From positions 46,762 through 110,761 of the forward strand of contig CAMBBS010000014.1 in the NCBI GenBank assembly GCA_945863875.1: a stretch of 64,000 nt of DNA, written 5' to 3'. Below, in pieces: positions 17,279 through 26,916 of this stretch. Source of the stretch: Desulfopila aestuarii DSM 18488. Lineage in GTDB: Bacteria; Desulfobacterota; Desulfobulbia; Desulfobulbales; Desulfocapsaceae. The notes below the pieces were generated by a model, which worked only from the letters and a program-made list of their open reading frames with translations, searched no databases and was not told where the DNA came from. The stretch's first letter is position 1. Every line of letters starts with the position of its first letter. Both the position numbers and the translations under genes were made by a program.

Positions 17279-18696
17279 GCCTGATTCTGATAATTGATGA
17301 TGATCAGCAGCTCGGACGAAGTTTTGCCAAGATCCTGTCACAGGATGGGTATACTACCGCTCTGGCATTTACCGGCCAAGAAGGCATAGAACAGGCAAAG
17401 ATGATGAACCCGGACCTGGTCATCCTTGACGTCCGTCTGCCGGATATGGGTGGGCTTGAAGTGTTTGAAATTATCCATGGGATATTGCCGAAACTTCCGG
17501 TAATCATCATAACTGCCTACAGCAGCACGGAAACCGCCATAGGGGCAATACAGCAGGGAGCGTATGATTATATTTTCAAACCCTTTGACGTGCCTGAAAT
17601 GTTGCAGCTGGTGGAAAAAGCGCTAATCGCCGGTCGCTGCATGTCATCCCCGGTCGATGTCAATCCTGCCGCAGAGGTCTATACCGGCAGGGAGGCTCTT
17701 GTTGGAAACGGCCAACGAATGCTGGAGATTTATAAGGCTATCGGCAGGGTCTCTTCGACGGATGCTACTGTACTGATCAGGGGGGAATCGGGAACCGGGA
17801 AAGAGCTCGCTGCGCGGGCTATTTATAATTATTCGAGCCGGGTGGACAAACCCTTTGTCGTCATCAACTGCGTCGCCATTCCGGAAACCCTGCTTGAAAG
17901 TGAACTTTTCGGCTACGAAAAGGGAACCTTTACCGGGGCGGTACACAGGCGCGTCGGCAAGATTGAGCAGGGCAGGGGAGGCACGGTCTTTCTCGATGAA
18001 ATTGGTGATATGCCCCTCAGTATCCAGGCAAAATTTCTAAGATTACTGCAGGAAAACAGCATTGAAAGGCTCGGGGGAAAAGAACCGATCGATGTGGACG
18101 TCAGGATTATTGCCGCAACCAACAGAGATCTCGAGGCGGCCGTTGCCAATGGCACATTTCGAGAGGATTTATACTATCGACTGCGGGTGGTGACCATCAC
18201 CATGCCGCCTCTCAGAGAGCGCAAGGAAGATCTCAAGACTCTGGCCGATTATCTTCTGACCCGGCTTTCAGTTGAGATGTCCGTCAAGAATCCCGGGATC
18301 AGTGCCGGTGCATTGCAAAAGATCAAAGAATATGATTGGCCGGGAAATATCAGAGAACTGATGAATATTATAAGAAAAGCCCTTATTTTTAATCGGGGTG
18401 CCCCTGTTCAGGCAGAAGACATTACCTTGATCCGCCAGGAACCGCCGCGTGGTAATGGTGCCGGAGAGTCAGCAGGAAATGGAGGCATCCGGTCATGGGT
18501 CCGGGCCGTGCTTAACTCCGGCGAAAAAGAGAAACTTTTTGATTCCTGCATGGATGATGTCGCAACGCTTCTCGTCCAGGAAGCTCTGCTTCTTTCCCAG
18601 GGCAACCGGTCTCGTGCCGCGAAAATGCTGGGACTGTCTCGACCCACATTGCATGCAAAAATAGAGAAATATAATTTAGGAGCCGTTACGAAATAA
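17275..18696 (+). CDS. Sigma-54-dependent response regulator (NtrC family)
   Basis: 473 residues. The receiver has Asp8-Asp10, phospho-acceptor Asp52 and the usual Lys (YIFKPFD). The AAA+ domain has GESGTGKE and the sigma-54 contact loop as GTFTGA instead of GAFTGA. The Fis-type HTH lies at the end (GNRSRAAKMLGLSRPTLHAK). It starts inside the kinase stop codon (ATGA). Its target promoter is not evident next to the operon. The loop substitution keeps the key Phe and Thr, so activity is likely retained. It is a close functional analogue of the regulator at 616-2010, but the two sequences differ clearly. Confidence 0.92.
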   Translation: MSLILIIDDDQQLGRSFAKILSQDGYTTALAFTGQEGIEQAKMMNPDLVILDVRLPDMGGLEVFEIIHGILPKLPVIIITAYSSTETAIGAIQQGAYDYIFKPFDVPEMLQLVEKALIAGRCMSSPVDVNPAAEVYTGREALVGNGQRMLEIYKAIGRVSSTDATVLIRGESGTGKELAARAIYNYSSRVDKPFVVINCVAIPETLLESELFGYEKGTFTGAVHRRVGKIEQGRGGTVFLDEIGDMPLSIQAKFLRLLQENSIERLGGKEPIDVDVRIIAATNRDLEAAVANGTFREDLYYRLRVVTITMPPLRERKEDLKTLADYLLTRLSVEMSVKNPGISAGALQKIKEYDWPGNIRELMNIIRKALIFNRGAPVQAEDITLIRQEPPRGNGAGESAGNGGIRSWVRAVLNSGEKEKLFDSCMDDVATLLVQEALLLSQGNRSRAAKMLGLSRPTLHAKIEKYNLGAVTK

Positions 18697-18731
18697 TCCG
18701 GCCATTTATAGTCATTTCGTTACCGATCCTT

Positions 18732-18748
18732 AAGCCTGTTCCAGGCTT
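18732..18748 (+). terminator. Small hairpin after the response regulator gene
   Basis: AAGCCTG and CAGGCTT form a seven-pair stem with loop TTC, followed by TCCTT. It lies between the stop codon at 18696 and the convergent receiver gene that ends at 18775. The T run is weak. Confidence 0.4.
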
Positions 18749-18774
18749 TCCTTGCGGCGCATTTTCGAACGCGG

Positions 18775-19158
18775 TTATTTTTCTGCAAATGCCTGGAACA
18801 GGGTATGAACGGCACTTTTTACTGAACTGATACTTGCAGCATTTTTTTCAATCTGGTGGATATTGTCAGCTGTCTTCAGCCCGCTGAGTATGTCCGTATA
18901 GCTATGAAGAATTATCTGGGTTGCGGCATGGTGACGCAAAATTTCATCAATAATGGTCTGGTCGAAGGGATGAAACAACTGCGGATCAAGGATGAGAAGG
19001 TCCATCCGGCTGGAACTGCACAGATATTCATAGGCCCTGTTTGCAGACTTGAGGCTGTGAACCGCATAGCTTTCTTTTTCCAACTCGCGTTGCAGAAGGT
19101 TACAGACATGGTGATTACTGTCTGTAACCAAAACAGTAAATGATTCAGGTGGTCGCAT
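18775..19158 (-). CDS. Orphan receiver-domain protein
   Basis: 127 residues with a receiver fold: Asp13 in VTDSNHH, phospho-acceptor Asp58 (LLILDPQLF) and a Lys near 106 (IEKNAAS). The acidic pocket has one Asp rather than two, so phosphorylation may be weak. There is no output domain. It is the last gene of a three-gene minus-strand operon, behind a CxxC membrane protein and a cytidylate-kinase-like protein. No ribosome site stands out before the ATG. Confidence 0.7.
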   Translation of the reverse strand: MRPPESFTVLVTDSNHHVCNLLQRELEKESYAVHSLKSANRAYEYLCSSSRMDLLILDPQLFHPFDQTIIDEILRHHAATQIILHSYTDILSGLKTADNIHQIEKNAASISSVKSAVHTLFQAFAEK

Positions 19159-19185
19159 GGCTGTCTTGTGTGCTGCAATTTTCTT

Positions 19186-19623
19186 TCATACCCGGGGGAT
19201 CGTCGTCGGGGCATTCTTTGTGGCAAAAACCTCGGGATACAATTTTTCCGCGCAACGAGGGCAGATTCCATGACTGAATCTGGCCCCTGACCTTTCATGG
19301 ATGTACACCTCTATCTGCTGCCAGTTTCCCTGCTCATCGCAGATCTTTTTACAGGACGAGCAGATACGTAAGAATCCCTCCAGATATTTCATTCTGCTAA
19401 ATAATATTTTTGTATTACGAATAATTACCAGACCAAATGGAGCAATGATCAGTGTCTCAAAGAGTGATTCCCGCCAATTGACCGGTGTCGCGATACTCCC
19501 AAGCAGAAAATGCGGCAGATCAAGAATTTCATCAAGCCATATCAAAGCGATCATTGCTGTAAATGCCACAAGTTGATAGGAGAGTACTTTTTTCGAGAGA
19601 AACGCTTTGTTGATTGTTTGCAT
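19186..19623 (-). CDS. Membrane protein with C-terminal paired CxxC motif
   Basis: About 145 residues with two membrane segments (about 15-30 and 56-72). The C-terminal domain has CSSCKK, then GNWQQIEVYIHERS and HGICPRCAEKLYPE. This C-terminal pattern is common at the ends of PAS and receiver proteins of deltaproteobacteria and looks like a small zinc-binding module. Here it is attached to membrane segments instead. ATG at 19623 is favoured over 19680 because GAGGGG precedes it and because the upper start would overlap the preceding gene. Function unknown, probably signalling. Confidence 0.65.
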   Translation of the reverse strand: MQTINKAFLSKKVLSYQLVAFTAMIALIWLDEILDLPHFLLGSIATPVNWRESLFETLIIAPFGLVIIRNTKILFSRMKYLEGFLRICSSCKKICDEQGNWQQIEVYIHERSGARFSHGICPRCAEKLYPEVFATKNAPTTIPRV

Positions 19624-19669
19624 ATTCAGGACGTCCCCTCTTTGTGAGTTTTTCTGTGGTTTGTACGGC

Positions 19670-20305
19670 TCATTTTGCATACAAGTGCATTGGGGAGAGG
19701 GGAGGGGCGTACGACTGTTGCCCTGGGTGAAAAGGAACGCTTACCCTCTGAAATCGCTCGATTATTTTACCTGTTATGTTCAGCAAGCTGTTGTTTTTCC
19801 ATGAAATAACCAGGTTGTGGAGTGATTGGGCATAGGCTTCTTCATTAAAGAGGAATTGTGTCCATCCCGAGACCTTTTCATCATGCCGCCAAATATGTTT
19901 TCTGGCTGCATCCTCGCTTAGCCCATCCTGCTGCATAGCCCGTCGAACACGGCCCTGTTCATCATCAAACACCAACACCTTGAAAACCTGGTCACCTTCT
20001 GTGTCGAGAAGTGAGGTGTGTACGCCATAGAAGATGCAGCCGCCTGGAGATAATTTCCGCCGGGCCTCTAATGAGCACCTGAGTAGATTGATATATTTTT
20101 CCTTTTTAACTTTGTATCGGTTGAGCTCCGGTGACGTCCTGAAAAGTATTTTCTTCAACTTCTCAACACGAACACCGAATTGGTCGGAGATATCCGAGAA
20201 GAGCATTTCGTCGGTATAAACCCGCAGGTGCAGTGCGTTTGACAATTCACCTATAAGCCCGGCTTCGTCGGTGTATGAGCATGGAAAAAGTGCAAGAGAT
20301 TGCAT
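19670..20305 (-). CDS. Cytidylate-kinase-like protein without a clear P-loop
   Basis: The 211 residues resemble the cytidylate-kinase-like family found near regulators in deltaproteobacteria: EAGLIGELSNALHLRVYTDEML, a central FRTSPELNRYKVKKEKYINLL, and a later DEQGRVRRAMQQDGLSEDAARKHI. The N-terminal glycine-rich ATP loop expected before that first stretch reads PCSYTDEAG and lacks the GxxGxGKS form, so true kinase activity is doubtful. It heads an operon with the CxxC membrane protein and the orphan receiver. A role as a nucleotide sensor is possible (inference). Confidence 0.55.
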   Translation of the reverse strand: MQSLALFPCSYTDEAGLIGELSNALHLRVYTDEMLFSDISDQFGVRVEKLKKILFRTSPELNRYKVKKEKYINLLRCSLEARRKLSPGGCIFYGVHTSLLDTEGDQVFKVLVFDDEQGRVRRAMQQDGLSEDAARKHIWRHDEKVSGWTQFLFNEEAYAQSLHNLVISWKNNSLLNITGKIIERFQRVSVPFHPGQQSYAPPLSPMHLYAK

Positions 20306-20631
20306 TATCTTGTCTCCTCGTGTGCAGTGTGGGAACGATAGAGTGGCGGTATATATTTTTCTTAAGCAAAGAACATGCCAGCATCCCTGCCTGCCTTGCC
20401 GGCATCATTTTGTCAATGTGTTCCGGCAATAGTGTTCTGTAACCATCATTAAGAATAGTAATTTGGCAAACTCCAGTGTCAGTTCCTTTTACAGGTTGTT
20501 AAGTATTCGGACGCACGCCGTACAGATGACATTTGGTGCGCAGCATCCTGAGAATTTTATCCTTTCGATAATTGTCCATAGCTAATTGGTATTAAATAAA
20601 ATAATAATATATTTTCCGGCGTGGCTCGTAA

Positions 20632-20647
20632 TGGCATGCGGGTTGCT
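20632..20647 (+). promoter_or_regulatory. Sigma-54 (-24/-12) promoter of the hybrid-kinase operon
   Basis: TGGCAT-GCGGG-TTGCT fits the sigma-54 consensus, with GG and GC ten bases apart. It stands 60 bases before the HTH gene start at 20707, the same distance class as the promoter at 3490. The rest of the 395-base gap (20306-20631) shows no gene and no other clear signal. Confidence 0.78.
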
Positions 20648-20706
20648 ATGCCCTTGATAACAAGCAAGGGCGCAGGCCGGGGGTAGATTTCAGTGGAGAG
20701 ATGCTC

Positions 20707-21348
20707 ATGATGAGAAAATGGTATCACAACGAAAAAAACGGACAACGGTTCCTGACCATCGAGGAAATAGCCACTGCATGCTGCGTCACCAATGACAAGG
20801 TGAAAGAATGGCTGGAAGGCAATCATCTCAAGCGAGCCTGGCCTGGAGAAGACCTTTTGGATTCGGCCGAATTGATTTCTTTTTTGATCAGGCACAGTAT
20901 GCCTGTCTCGCCGTGGCTTCTTCCTCCGCAAACCAAAAAAATTCTCTTTATCACTTCCGACGAAGGTGAATTTCAAGATCAGTCAGCAACCTTTGATCAC
21001 ATCTGTAGATTCTTTGCCGACAGCTGCAATATCCTTGTCGAGACTTCGCTTGCCGGGAGATACGCCGACCTGTGTATATTTACTTTTTGCCCGAATATAG
21101 TCGTTATGTTTATCAAGGAGTTTTCTGTACATACCGAAACTACCCTTAATTTTATTTCGAGTATCCCGGAGCAGAGGACAATTCTCATTGTCGACGACTT
21201 GCTCTGGAAAGCGAAGATCGACGGCCTGATCACGCTGCCGGCTCATCTCATTGTTAGTGAAAACATGCCGGTTGCCCACGTACTGTCGCAGCTGCAATCG
21301 GTTTTCGTCAACCGGCCTCAAGAAAGGAGGCCGGTGCCTATTTTTTGA
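20707..21348 (+). CDS. HTH/pseudo-receiver protein, paralogue of the gene at 3565
   Basis: About 213 residues. The helix-turn-helix (FLTIEEIATACCVTNDKVKEWL) and the next 40 residues match the protein encoded at 3565 closely, including SMPV and LLPP...KILFI. The rest again looks like a receiver without its phosphorylation site: PNIVVMF replaces the Asp strand, then RTILIVDD and AHLIVSE. GGAGAG stands just before, so ATG 20707 or 20710 is the start. It opens the second -24/-12 operon, before a hybrid kinase. The shared position upstream of a kinase suggests a common adaptor or regulator role, not yet known. Confidence 0.8.
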   Translation: MMRKWYHNEKNGQRFLTIEEIATACCVTNDKVKEWLEGNHLKRAWPGEDLLDSAELISFLIRHSMPVSPWLLPPQTKKILFITSDEGEFQDQSATFDHICRFFADSCNILVETSLAGRYADLCIFTFCPNIVVMFIKEFSVHTETTLNFISSIPEQRTILIVDDLLWKAKIDGLITLPAHLIVSENMPVAHVLSQLQSVFVNRPQERRPVPIF

Positions 21349-21468
21349 AAAGGTGCATTTCGGTAAACAGCTTTTAAAAATCATTCTCGCCAGGGAAAAA
21401 ATATGTCATCATGAGGGCCATGGTCAATCCTCATGTTTTAAGTTGCTTTCCCTTATCAAAGGCGGAAG

Positions 21469-24400
21469 ATGAAAAGAAAAACCTGCACAATTCTTGGCTG
21501 CATTGCTCGATATTCCATAGTCATCATCTTTTTGCTGTTGCAGCTCGTTGGTGCGGCACAGGTACAGGCCACCGATAAACTGATGAAGATCGGGGTGCTT
21601 GCAGTGCGGGGAGTTGAAAACTCTCTACAAAACTGGTCACCTACAGCAGACTATCTTACAGAGCATATTCCGGGATATACCTTCAAGATCGTTCCGTTAA
21701 GCCATGACCGGATTATTTCCAGCGTTCAAAAGGCCGAAGTTGGTTTCATCCTGACTAATCCTTTGTTTTATGTGGAACTGGAACAGGGATATGGTGTCAA
21801 CAGAATCGCCACCTTAAAAGAGTTGCGGCTTGGTCGGGTTTATTCAAAATATGGCAGTGTTATTTTTAGCCGATCAGATCGGTCTGATATAACAAAAGTC
21901 ACTGATCTTAAAGGGAAAACATTTATGGGGGTCTCTGAAGAATCCCTTGGTGGTTGGTTGATGGCCTGGCGGGAACTGAAGGAAAACGGCATCGATCCCC
22001 ACAGGGATTTTAAAGAGCTGTACTATGGAGAAACCCATGATAAGGTAGTCTATGCGGTTCGTGACGGGCTTGTCGATGTCGGCACGGTACGGACTAATAC
22101 CCTGGAGCTGATGAACGCCGAGGGTAAAATCAATTTACAGGATTTTTTTGTTTTCCCACGTTTGTATGATCGCGAGGCGCAGACCCCATATCTCTGCACC
22201 ACAAGAGAGTATCCCGACTGGCCTATGGCAAAGGCCAAAGAGACGCCGGATGAGCTGGCGGAAAAGGTTACAGTGGCCTTGCTGCAGATGAAGATTGATT
22301 CGCCTGCAGCCCACGCTGCTGGCTGTGCCGGTTGGACAATACCTCTTAGTTATCTGCCGGTCATGGAATGTATGATGGAACTGCGTGTGGGGCCTTATAA
22401 GGATTTGGGCAAGGTGACCATGCGCAACCTTCTGCGTGATTACGGGCCATGGGTGCTTTTTTCCTTTCTTGTCTTTTGTTCGCTTATTGCCTTTACCGGA
22501 CTTGTCCTGCGGCTTAACCGCAAAATTAAGGCCTCGCACCTCTCTTTGCAACACGAGATTGAGTTACACAAAAAAATGGATGTAGAACTCGAACTTGCAA
22601 AGGAGCAGGCCGAGGCGGCCACCCTTGCCAAAAGTCAGTTTCTCGCCAATATGAGTCATGAAATCCGTACACCGATGAACGGGATTATTGCCGCAACGGA
22701 TCTGGCCCTGGCCGAGACCCTCACGCCGGAGGTGGAACATTATCTGCACATCGTGCAGAATTCTTCGTATTCTCTTCTAGGGATCATTAACGATATCCTT
22801 GATTATTCAAAGATTGAGGCGGGCGTTTTGGAGCTGAAGGACCGGGTTTTTCGACTTGATGAAATGTTTGATCGGGTGATGGATGTCTTTATCAACCAGG
22901 CGGCGGAAAAAGGTATTGAGCTGCTGGTGGACATCGATCAGGATACGCCGCGAATCCTGCACGGGGATTCGTTGCGCCTGCAGCAGATTCTGACGAACCT
23001 GATTGGCAATTCGCTCAAATTTACCGGTCCGGACGGTATTATTCTCATCAGTGTTCGGGATACCAGCGATACCACGGAAGGTCTGACCGACGATCAGGTG
23101 ATGCTTGCCTTTGCCGTCAAGGATAACGGTACCGGGATCTCTCCGGATTATCTGCCACTGCTCTTTGAACCATTCACCCAGGGCGATTCTTCCTCAACCA
23201 GAAAATATGAGGGGACCGGCCTGGGGTTGAGCATATGCAAAAAATTCGTCTCCATGATGCACGGGACCATCGGTGTGGAAAGCATGCCCGGCCAGGGAAG
23301 TACTTTTTCTTTTACGGTCAGGCTGGTCAGGGCAGCAACGCCAATTGCCTCGATGTTTGATATTCCCCAGGATATTATGGGTATGAACGTTCTGGTAGTC
23401 GACGATTGCGCCGACAGCCGGGCGATCATGACCAAAATTCTCACTTCCTTTGATTTCCAGGTCGAGACCCTGGCGTCGGGAGACGAGGCCATCCGGCGCC
23501 TGCAGGCCTTAGCCGATGGCCAAAAACCGGTGGACCTGGTGCTGATGGACTGGAAAATGCCGGGCACAAATGGCATTGAGACATCGAGGAAGATCCGTCA
23601 GGAACTTCATCTCACCCTGCCGATCATTATGATGACTGCCTTTGCCAGAGAGGTGCACAAAACGGAGGCGGAACAGGCCGGGACCAACGGCTTCCTGACC
23701 AAACCGATCTTCCAGTCAACCCTGTTTGATGCGATCATGGACGCCTTCGGCAAGGAAGGATCGCGCAAGGCCGGCAGCCGGACCGATTTCACCACCAAGG
23801 CGTCCATGTACAAGAAACACTTGAAAGGATGCAGGATTCTGGTGGTTGAAGACAATTATACCAATCAGCAGGTGGCCAGAGCCATCCTCGAGGGTGCCGG
23901 GGTGCTGGTGAAGATTGCTGAAAATGGCGAAGAAGCGGTAGCGGCGGTAAAAAATGAGTTGTTTGATGGCGTCCTCATGGATATCCAGATGCCGAAGATG
24001 AATGGGTATCAGGCGACCCGACTGATCCGGGCACTGCCCGAATACGACGATCTGCCGATCATCGCCATGACCGCCCATGCAATGAAGGGTGACGAAGAAA
24101 AATGTCTCGAGGTGGGGATGGATGGTTATGTTGCCAAACCTATCAATCAGGACCGTTTTTTCTATACTCTCTGGCGTTTGCTGCGCAACAGAAAAAGGCT
24201 TGCCGAGGATTATGCCGGGGGTGCGGAGCCTGCTGCCGGCAATGAGGTACCTGAGGCACAGAGTTGCGTGCTGCCGGGCCTGACCCAGGACGCTTCGACT
24301 CCCGCCCAGCTGCCCGGAATCGATGTGGCCGGGGCTTTGCAGGCAACCGGCCTGGACTGGCCGACATATCAGGACATTCTGCTTGGCTTTTTCCAAGACA

Positions 24401-24918
24401 ATACAGAGACGGTGCAGACCATTCAGCAGGCGCAGGATGAACAAGACAGCAAAACTCTCCTCAGCCTTGCCCACCGTCTCAAGGGAAGTGCTGCCAATAT
24501 CGGTGCGTACAAAGTCCAGCAGGCGGCGGAAACGCTCGAACAATTGTCTGGAGTGGAATCCACCGATATGCTGTTGCTGGCGGAGTCGGTGACAAGGCTC
24601 CAGGTAGAGTTGAACTGCCTGCTTGAGGTGCTTCTGCCCCTGGCAGCGACTGATGGGATTGAGAAGAACAATGTCCCCGCTTCTCCTAAGGAAGATGATC
24701 CCAGGAAGCTACTGGCAGTATTGACAGAGGCGATAGACAGAGCTGATCCTGTGGAAATTCAGTCGATTACCATTCTGCTCAGAAAGAAATTGGCGGGTCG
24801 TAAACTTGTCGACCCGGCACTTATCAAAATCCTTGATACCCAGATACGTCGATACGATTACCAGCAGGCAGTGAAAACTATTCAACAGGTCAGGGCTGCT
24901 CTGGAGGGACAACGATGA
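21469..24918 (+). CDS. Hybrid sensor kinase with PhnD-type binding domain, two receivers and Hpt
   Basis: 1149 residues. A signal segment (about 9-32) precedes a PhnD-like periplasmic anion-binding domain (about 38-310). Then come a membrane helix (about 325-350), HisKA with His397 (NMSHEIRTPMNG), HATPase_c, receiver 1 with Asp694, receiver 2 with Asp838 and an Hpt domain with His1002 (AHRLKGSAANIG). PhnD domains of transporters bind phosphonate, phosphite or phosphate, so an anion of that kind is the likely signal (family knowledge plus inference). Phosphate could flow His397-Asp-His1002 and on to the HD-GYP regulator, whose gene overlaps by four bases. Confidence 0.92.
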   Translation: MKRKTCTILGCIARYSIVIIFLLLQLVGAAQVQATDKLMKIGVLAVRGVENSLQNWSPTADYLTEHIPGYTFKIVPLSHDRIISSVQKAEVGFILTNPLFYVELEQGYGVNRIATLKELRLGRVYSKYGSVIFSRSDRSDITKVTDLKGKTFMGVSEESLGGWLMAWRELKENGIDPHRDFKELYYGETHDKVVYAVRDGLVDVGTVRTNTLELMNAEGKINLQDFFVFPRLYDREAQTPYLCTTREYPDWPMAKAKETPDELAEKVTVALLQMKIDSPAAHAAGCAGWTIPLSYLPVMECMMELRVGPYKDLGKVTMRNLLRDYGPWVLFSFLVFCSLIAFTGLVLRLNRKIKASHLSLQHEIELHKKMDVELELAKEQAEAATLAKSQFLANMSHEIRTPMNGIIAATDLALAETLTPEVEHYLHIVQNSSYSLLGIINDILDYSKIEAGVLELKDRVFRLDEMFDRVMDVFINQAAEKGIELLVDIDQDTPRILHGDSLRLQQILTNLIGNSLKFTGPDGIILISVRDTSDTTEGLTDDQVMLAFAVKDNGTGISPDYLPLLFEPFTQGDSSSTRKYEGTGLGLSICKKFVSMMHGTIGVESMPGQGSTFSFTVRLVRAATPIASMFDIPQDIMGMNVLVVDDCADSRAIMTKILTSFDFQVETLASGDEAIRRLQALADGQKPVDLVLMDWKMPGTNGIETSRKIRQELHLTLPIIMMTAFAREVHKTEAEQAGTNGFLTKPIFQSTLFDAIMDAFGKEGSRKAGSRTDFTTKASMYKKHLKGCRILVVEDNYTNQQVARAILEGAGVLVKIAENGEEAVAAVKNELFDGVLMDIQMPKMNGYQATRLIRALPEYDDLPIIAMTAHAMKGDEEKCLEVGMDGYVAKPINQDRFFYTLWRLLRNRKRLAEDYAGGAEPAAGNEVPEAQSCVLPGLTQDASTPAQLPGIDVAGALQATGLDWPTYQDILLGFFQDNTETVQTIQQAQDEQDSKTLLSLAHRLKGSAANIGAYKVQQAAETLEQLSGVESTDMLLLAESVTRLQVELNCLLEVLLPLAATDGIEKNNVPASPKEDDPRKLLAVLTEAIDRADPVEIQSITILLRKKLAGRKLVDPALIKILDTQIRRYDYQQAVKTIQQVRAALEGQR

Positions 24919-26021
24919 ATGCATCTCGGCCCCTCGTCCTTGTTGTCGACGATAATGCAACGAATATTGATTTACTGGTCAATACCCTGAAGGAAAAGTA
25001 TCGACTGGGTATTGCCAAAAATGGTGAAAACGCCCTGCAGTATGCCGCAAAATACCATCCCAATCTTATCCTGCTCGATATCATGATGCCCGAGATGGAT
25101 GGCTATGAGGTCTGCACCAGATTGAAGAAAGACCCTGAAACCAAGCCGATCCCTCTCATTTTTCTCACCGCCCGGAGCGAAACGGTGGATAAGACCAAAG
25201 CTTTTGAAATGGGCGCCGTCGATTATATCACCAAGCCCTTTCATGCCGCGGAACTGAAGGCCAGGGTGCAGATGCATCTTGAGCTGGAGGAGATGCGATC
25301 CCAGCTACGTTCGCAGAATGCGATGCTGGAACAGATGGTCGAGAAGAAAACAATGGAACTGCAGGAGATGCTCCATGGCAGTATCTTCAGTATGGCGCTG
25401 ATGGCGGAAATCAGGGATCCGTATACCGCCGGTCATCAGCATCGGGTGGCCGAGCTGGCCTGCGCGATTGCCGCAAGGATGGGCCTGTCGGAAAATATTA
25501 TCGAGGGTATTCGTATTGCCGGGATACTCCATGATGTCGGTAAAATTCGCATTCCGGTATCGATCTTAAACAGAATGGGTCGACTCCTTGATGCCGAAAA
25601 AGAGGTCATCAAAATCCATCCCCAGATAAGTTTTGAGATCCTGAAAAATATCCCCTTTCCCTGGCCCTGTGCCCAGATAGTTTTCCAGCACCATGAGCGG
25701 CTCGACGGGTCCGGTTATCCGCTTGGGCTGCGCGGCGATGAGATACTTCTCGAAGCAAAGATCCTGTCGGTTGCCGATGTAACCGAGGCGACGAGCTCCT
25801 TTCGGCCCTACCGACCGGCCCAGGGTATTGAAGCAGCGCTTGCCGAACTGCGACAACACCGTGGGACTTTATTTGATGCCGAAGCGGTTGATGCCTGCCT
25901 GGACCTTTTTGAAAGCGGTTCTTTCCAGTTTGCATACGATCTGCAGAAGGCTTCTCCCATTCTGTGCGTTGCTTCGCCGGAAATGATCAATCTATCGATG
26001 CCGTCAAGACCGAATCGTTAG
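24915..26021 (+). CDS. Response regulator with HD-GYP phosphodiesterase domain
   Basis: 368 residues. The receiver has Asp12-Asp13, Asp55 and Lys in YITKPFH. A linker coiled coil (about 125-150) leads to the HD-GYP domain: GHQHRV, GILHDVGKIRIP, HP, and HHERLDGSGYPLGL. The HD pair and the GYP motif are present, so it should cleave cyclic di-GMP when phosphorylated. The ATG lies in the stop codon of the hybrid kinase, with GGAGG before it. The operon therefore couples a PhnD-type anion signal to lower cyclic di-GMP. The C-terminal 40 residues are variable. Confidence 0.93.
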   Translation: MNASRPLVLVVDDNATNIDLLVNTLKEKYRLGIAKNGENALQYAAKYHPNLILLDIMMPEMDGYEVCTRLKKDPETKPIPLIFLTARSETVDKTKAFEMGAVDYITKPFHAAELKARVQMHLELEEMRSQLRSQNAMLEQMVEKKTMELQEMLHGSIFSMALMAEIRDPYTAGHQHRVAELACAIAARMGLSENIIEGIRIAGILHDVGKIRIPVSILNRMGRLLDAEKEVIKIHPQISFEILKNIPFPWPCAQIVFQHHERLDGSGYPLGLRGDEILLEAKILSVADVTEATSSFRPYRPAQGIEAALAELRQHRGTLFDAEAVDACLDLFESGSFQFAYDLQKASPILCVASPEMINLSMPSRPNR

Positions 26022-26223
26022 GAGTCTATTCTTGGACAGGCTCCTGGTCGAGCCATTTGATCGTCCGCCCGGCGAGTAGCCAGGGCTTAAATTATAAAGA
26101 TTTATTCTATATCGTAAAAATGCTAAAAGAACTGGTATGATGCTGTAGGTACATAGGAAGTATCATATCGAGCCTGAAGTATGAGGCGATAATAACGAGG
26201 TCATTGGTTTTGAAGGTCATAGG

Positions 26224-26916
26224 ATGTCCCTGATCTGCGACAAGGTTGCTTTCACCTATCCCGGAGCACAACACCAGCTCTTTCAAGGTGTGTCGTTTCA
26301 ACTGGCGGCACCGGGATTCCATTCGTTTTTCGGCCCTTCGGGGGTGGGTAAAACCTCTCTGGCGAAAATCATCACCGGCGACATTGAAAGATCCTCCGGC
26401 AGGGTTGCAACCGACGGGCTCAACACCCTCTTCTATTCACACAATAAGGAACGGCTTCCCGGCTGGTCCGGTGTGGGCCGTCATTTAACGCGGGTCATCC
26501 CGCCGTCGATGCATGCAGGCATTAACAAGCTGGTGGGGATATTCGGCCTGTCCGACTGCATTAATTCCCGGTTTGACCAGCTGTCCATGGGACAACAGAA
26601 CCGGGTCAACCTGATCCGCTACCTGCTGCAGGACTGCGATCTGCTGATCATGGACGAAAGCCTGGCCAACGTCGATGAGCTTACCCGGGAAAAGATTATT
26701 CTCGCCATCAAGGCGATGTTCCCCCATCGCTATTTCATCTACATTTCCCATAATGTCATGGAGGTAGCCAAATTCTGCGATTCGATCCTGGTCTTCCGCG
26801 GCAGGGGCAAGACGCCACAGACCAGTATGATTCACGGCTGCAACATCCTGAAAAGAGAAGACCTTTCGCGCGCGGCTCTCGATGCGACCCTGCTGGAGAT
26901 CATGAATGCTGCCTAG
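26224..26916 (+). CDS. ABC transporter ATP-binding protein (NitT/TauT type)
   Basis: 230 residues with Walker A GPSGVGKT, a signature LSMGQQNR (normally LSGGQ) and Walker B LLIMDESLAN. It lacks the long regulatory tail of many transporter ATPases. The permease gene overlaps its end by 11 bases and a NMT1/THI5-type binding protein gene follows, so the three form one importer. The substrate is unknown. Known transporters of this layout carry taurine, nitrate, aliphatic sulfonates, pyrimidine precursors or riboflavin. No regulator or riboswitch was found in the 200 bases upstream. Confidence 0.88.
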   Translation: MSLICDKVAFTYPGAQHQLFQGVSFQLAAPGFHSFFGPSGVGKTSLAKIITGDIERSSGRVATDGLNTLFYSHNKERLPGWSGVGRHLTRVIPPSMHAGINKLVGIFGLSDCINSRFDQLSMGQQNRVNLIRYLLQDCDLLIMDESLANVDELTREKIILAIKAMFPHRYFIYISHNVMEVAKFCDSILVFRGRGKTPQTSMIHGCNILKREDLSRAALDATLLEIMNAA

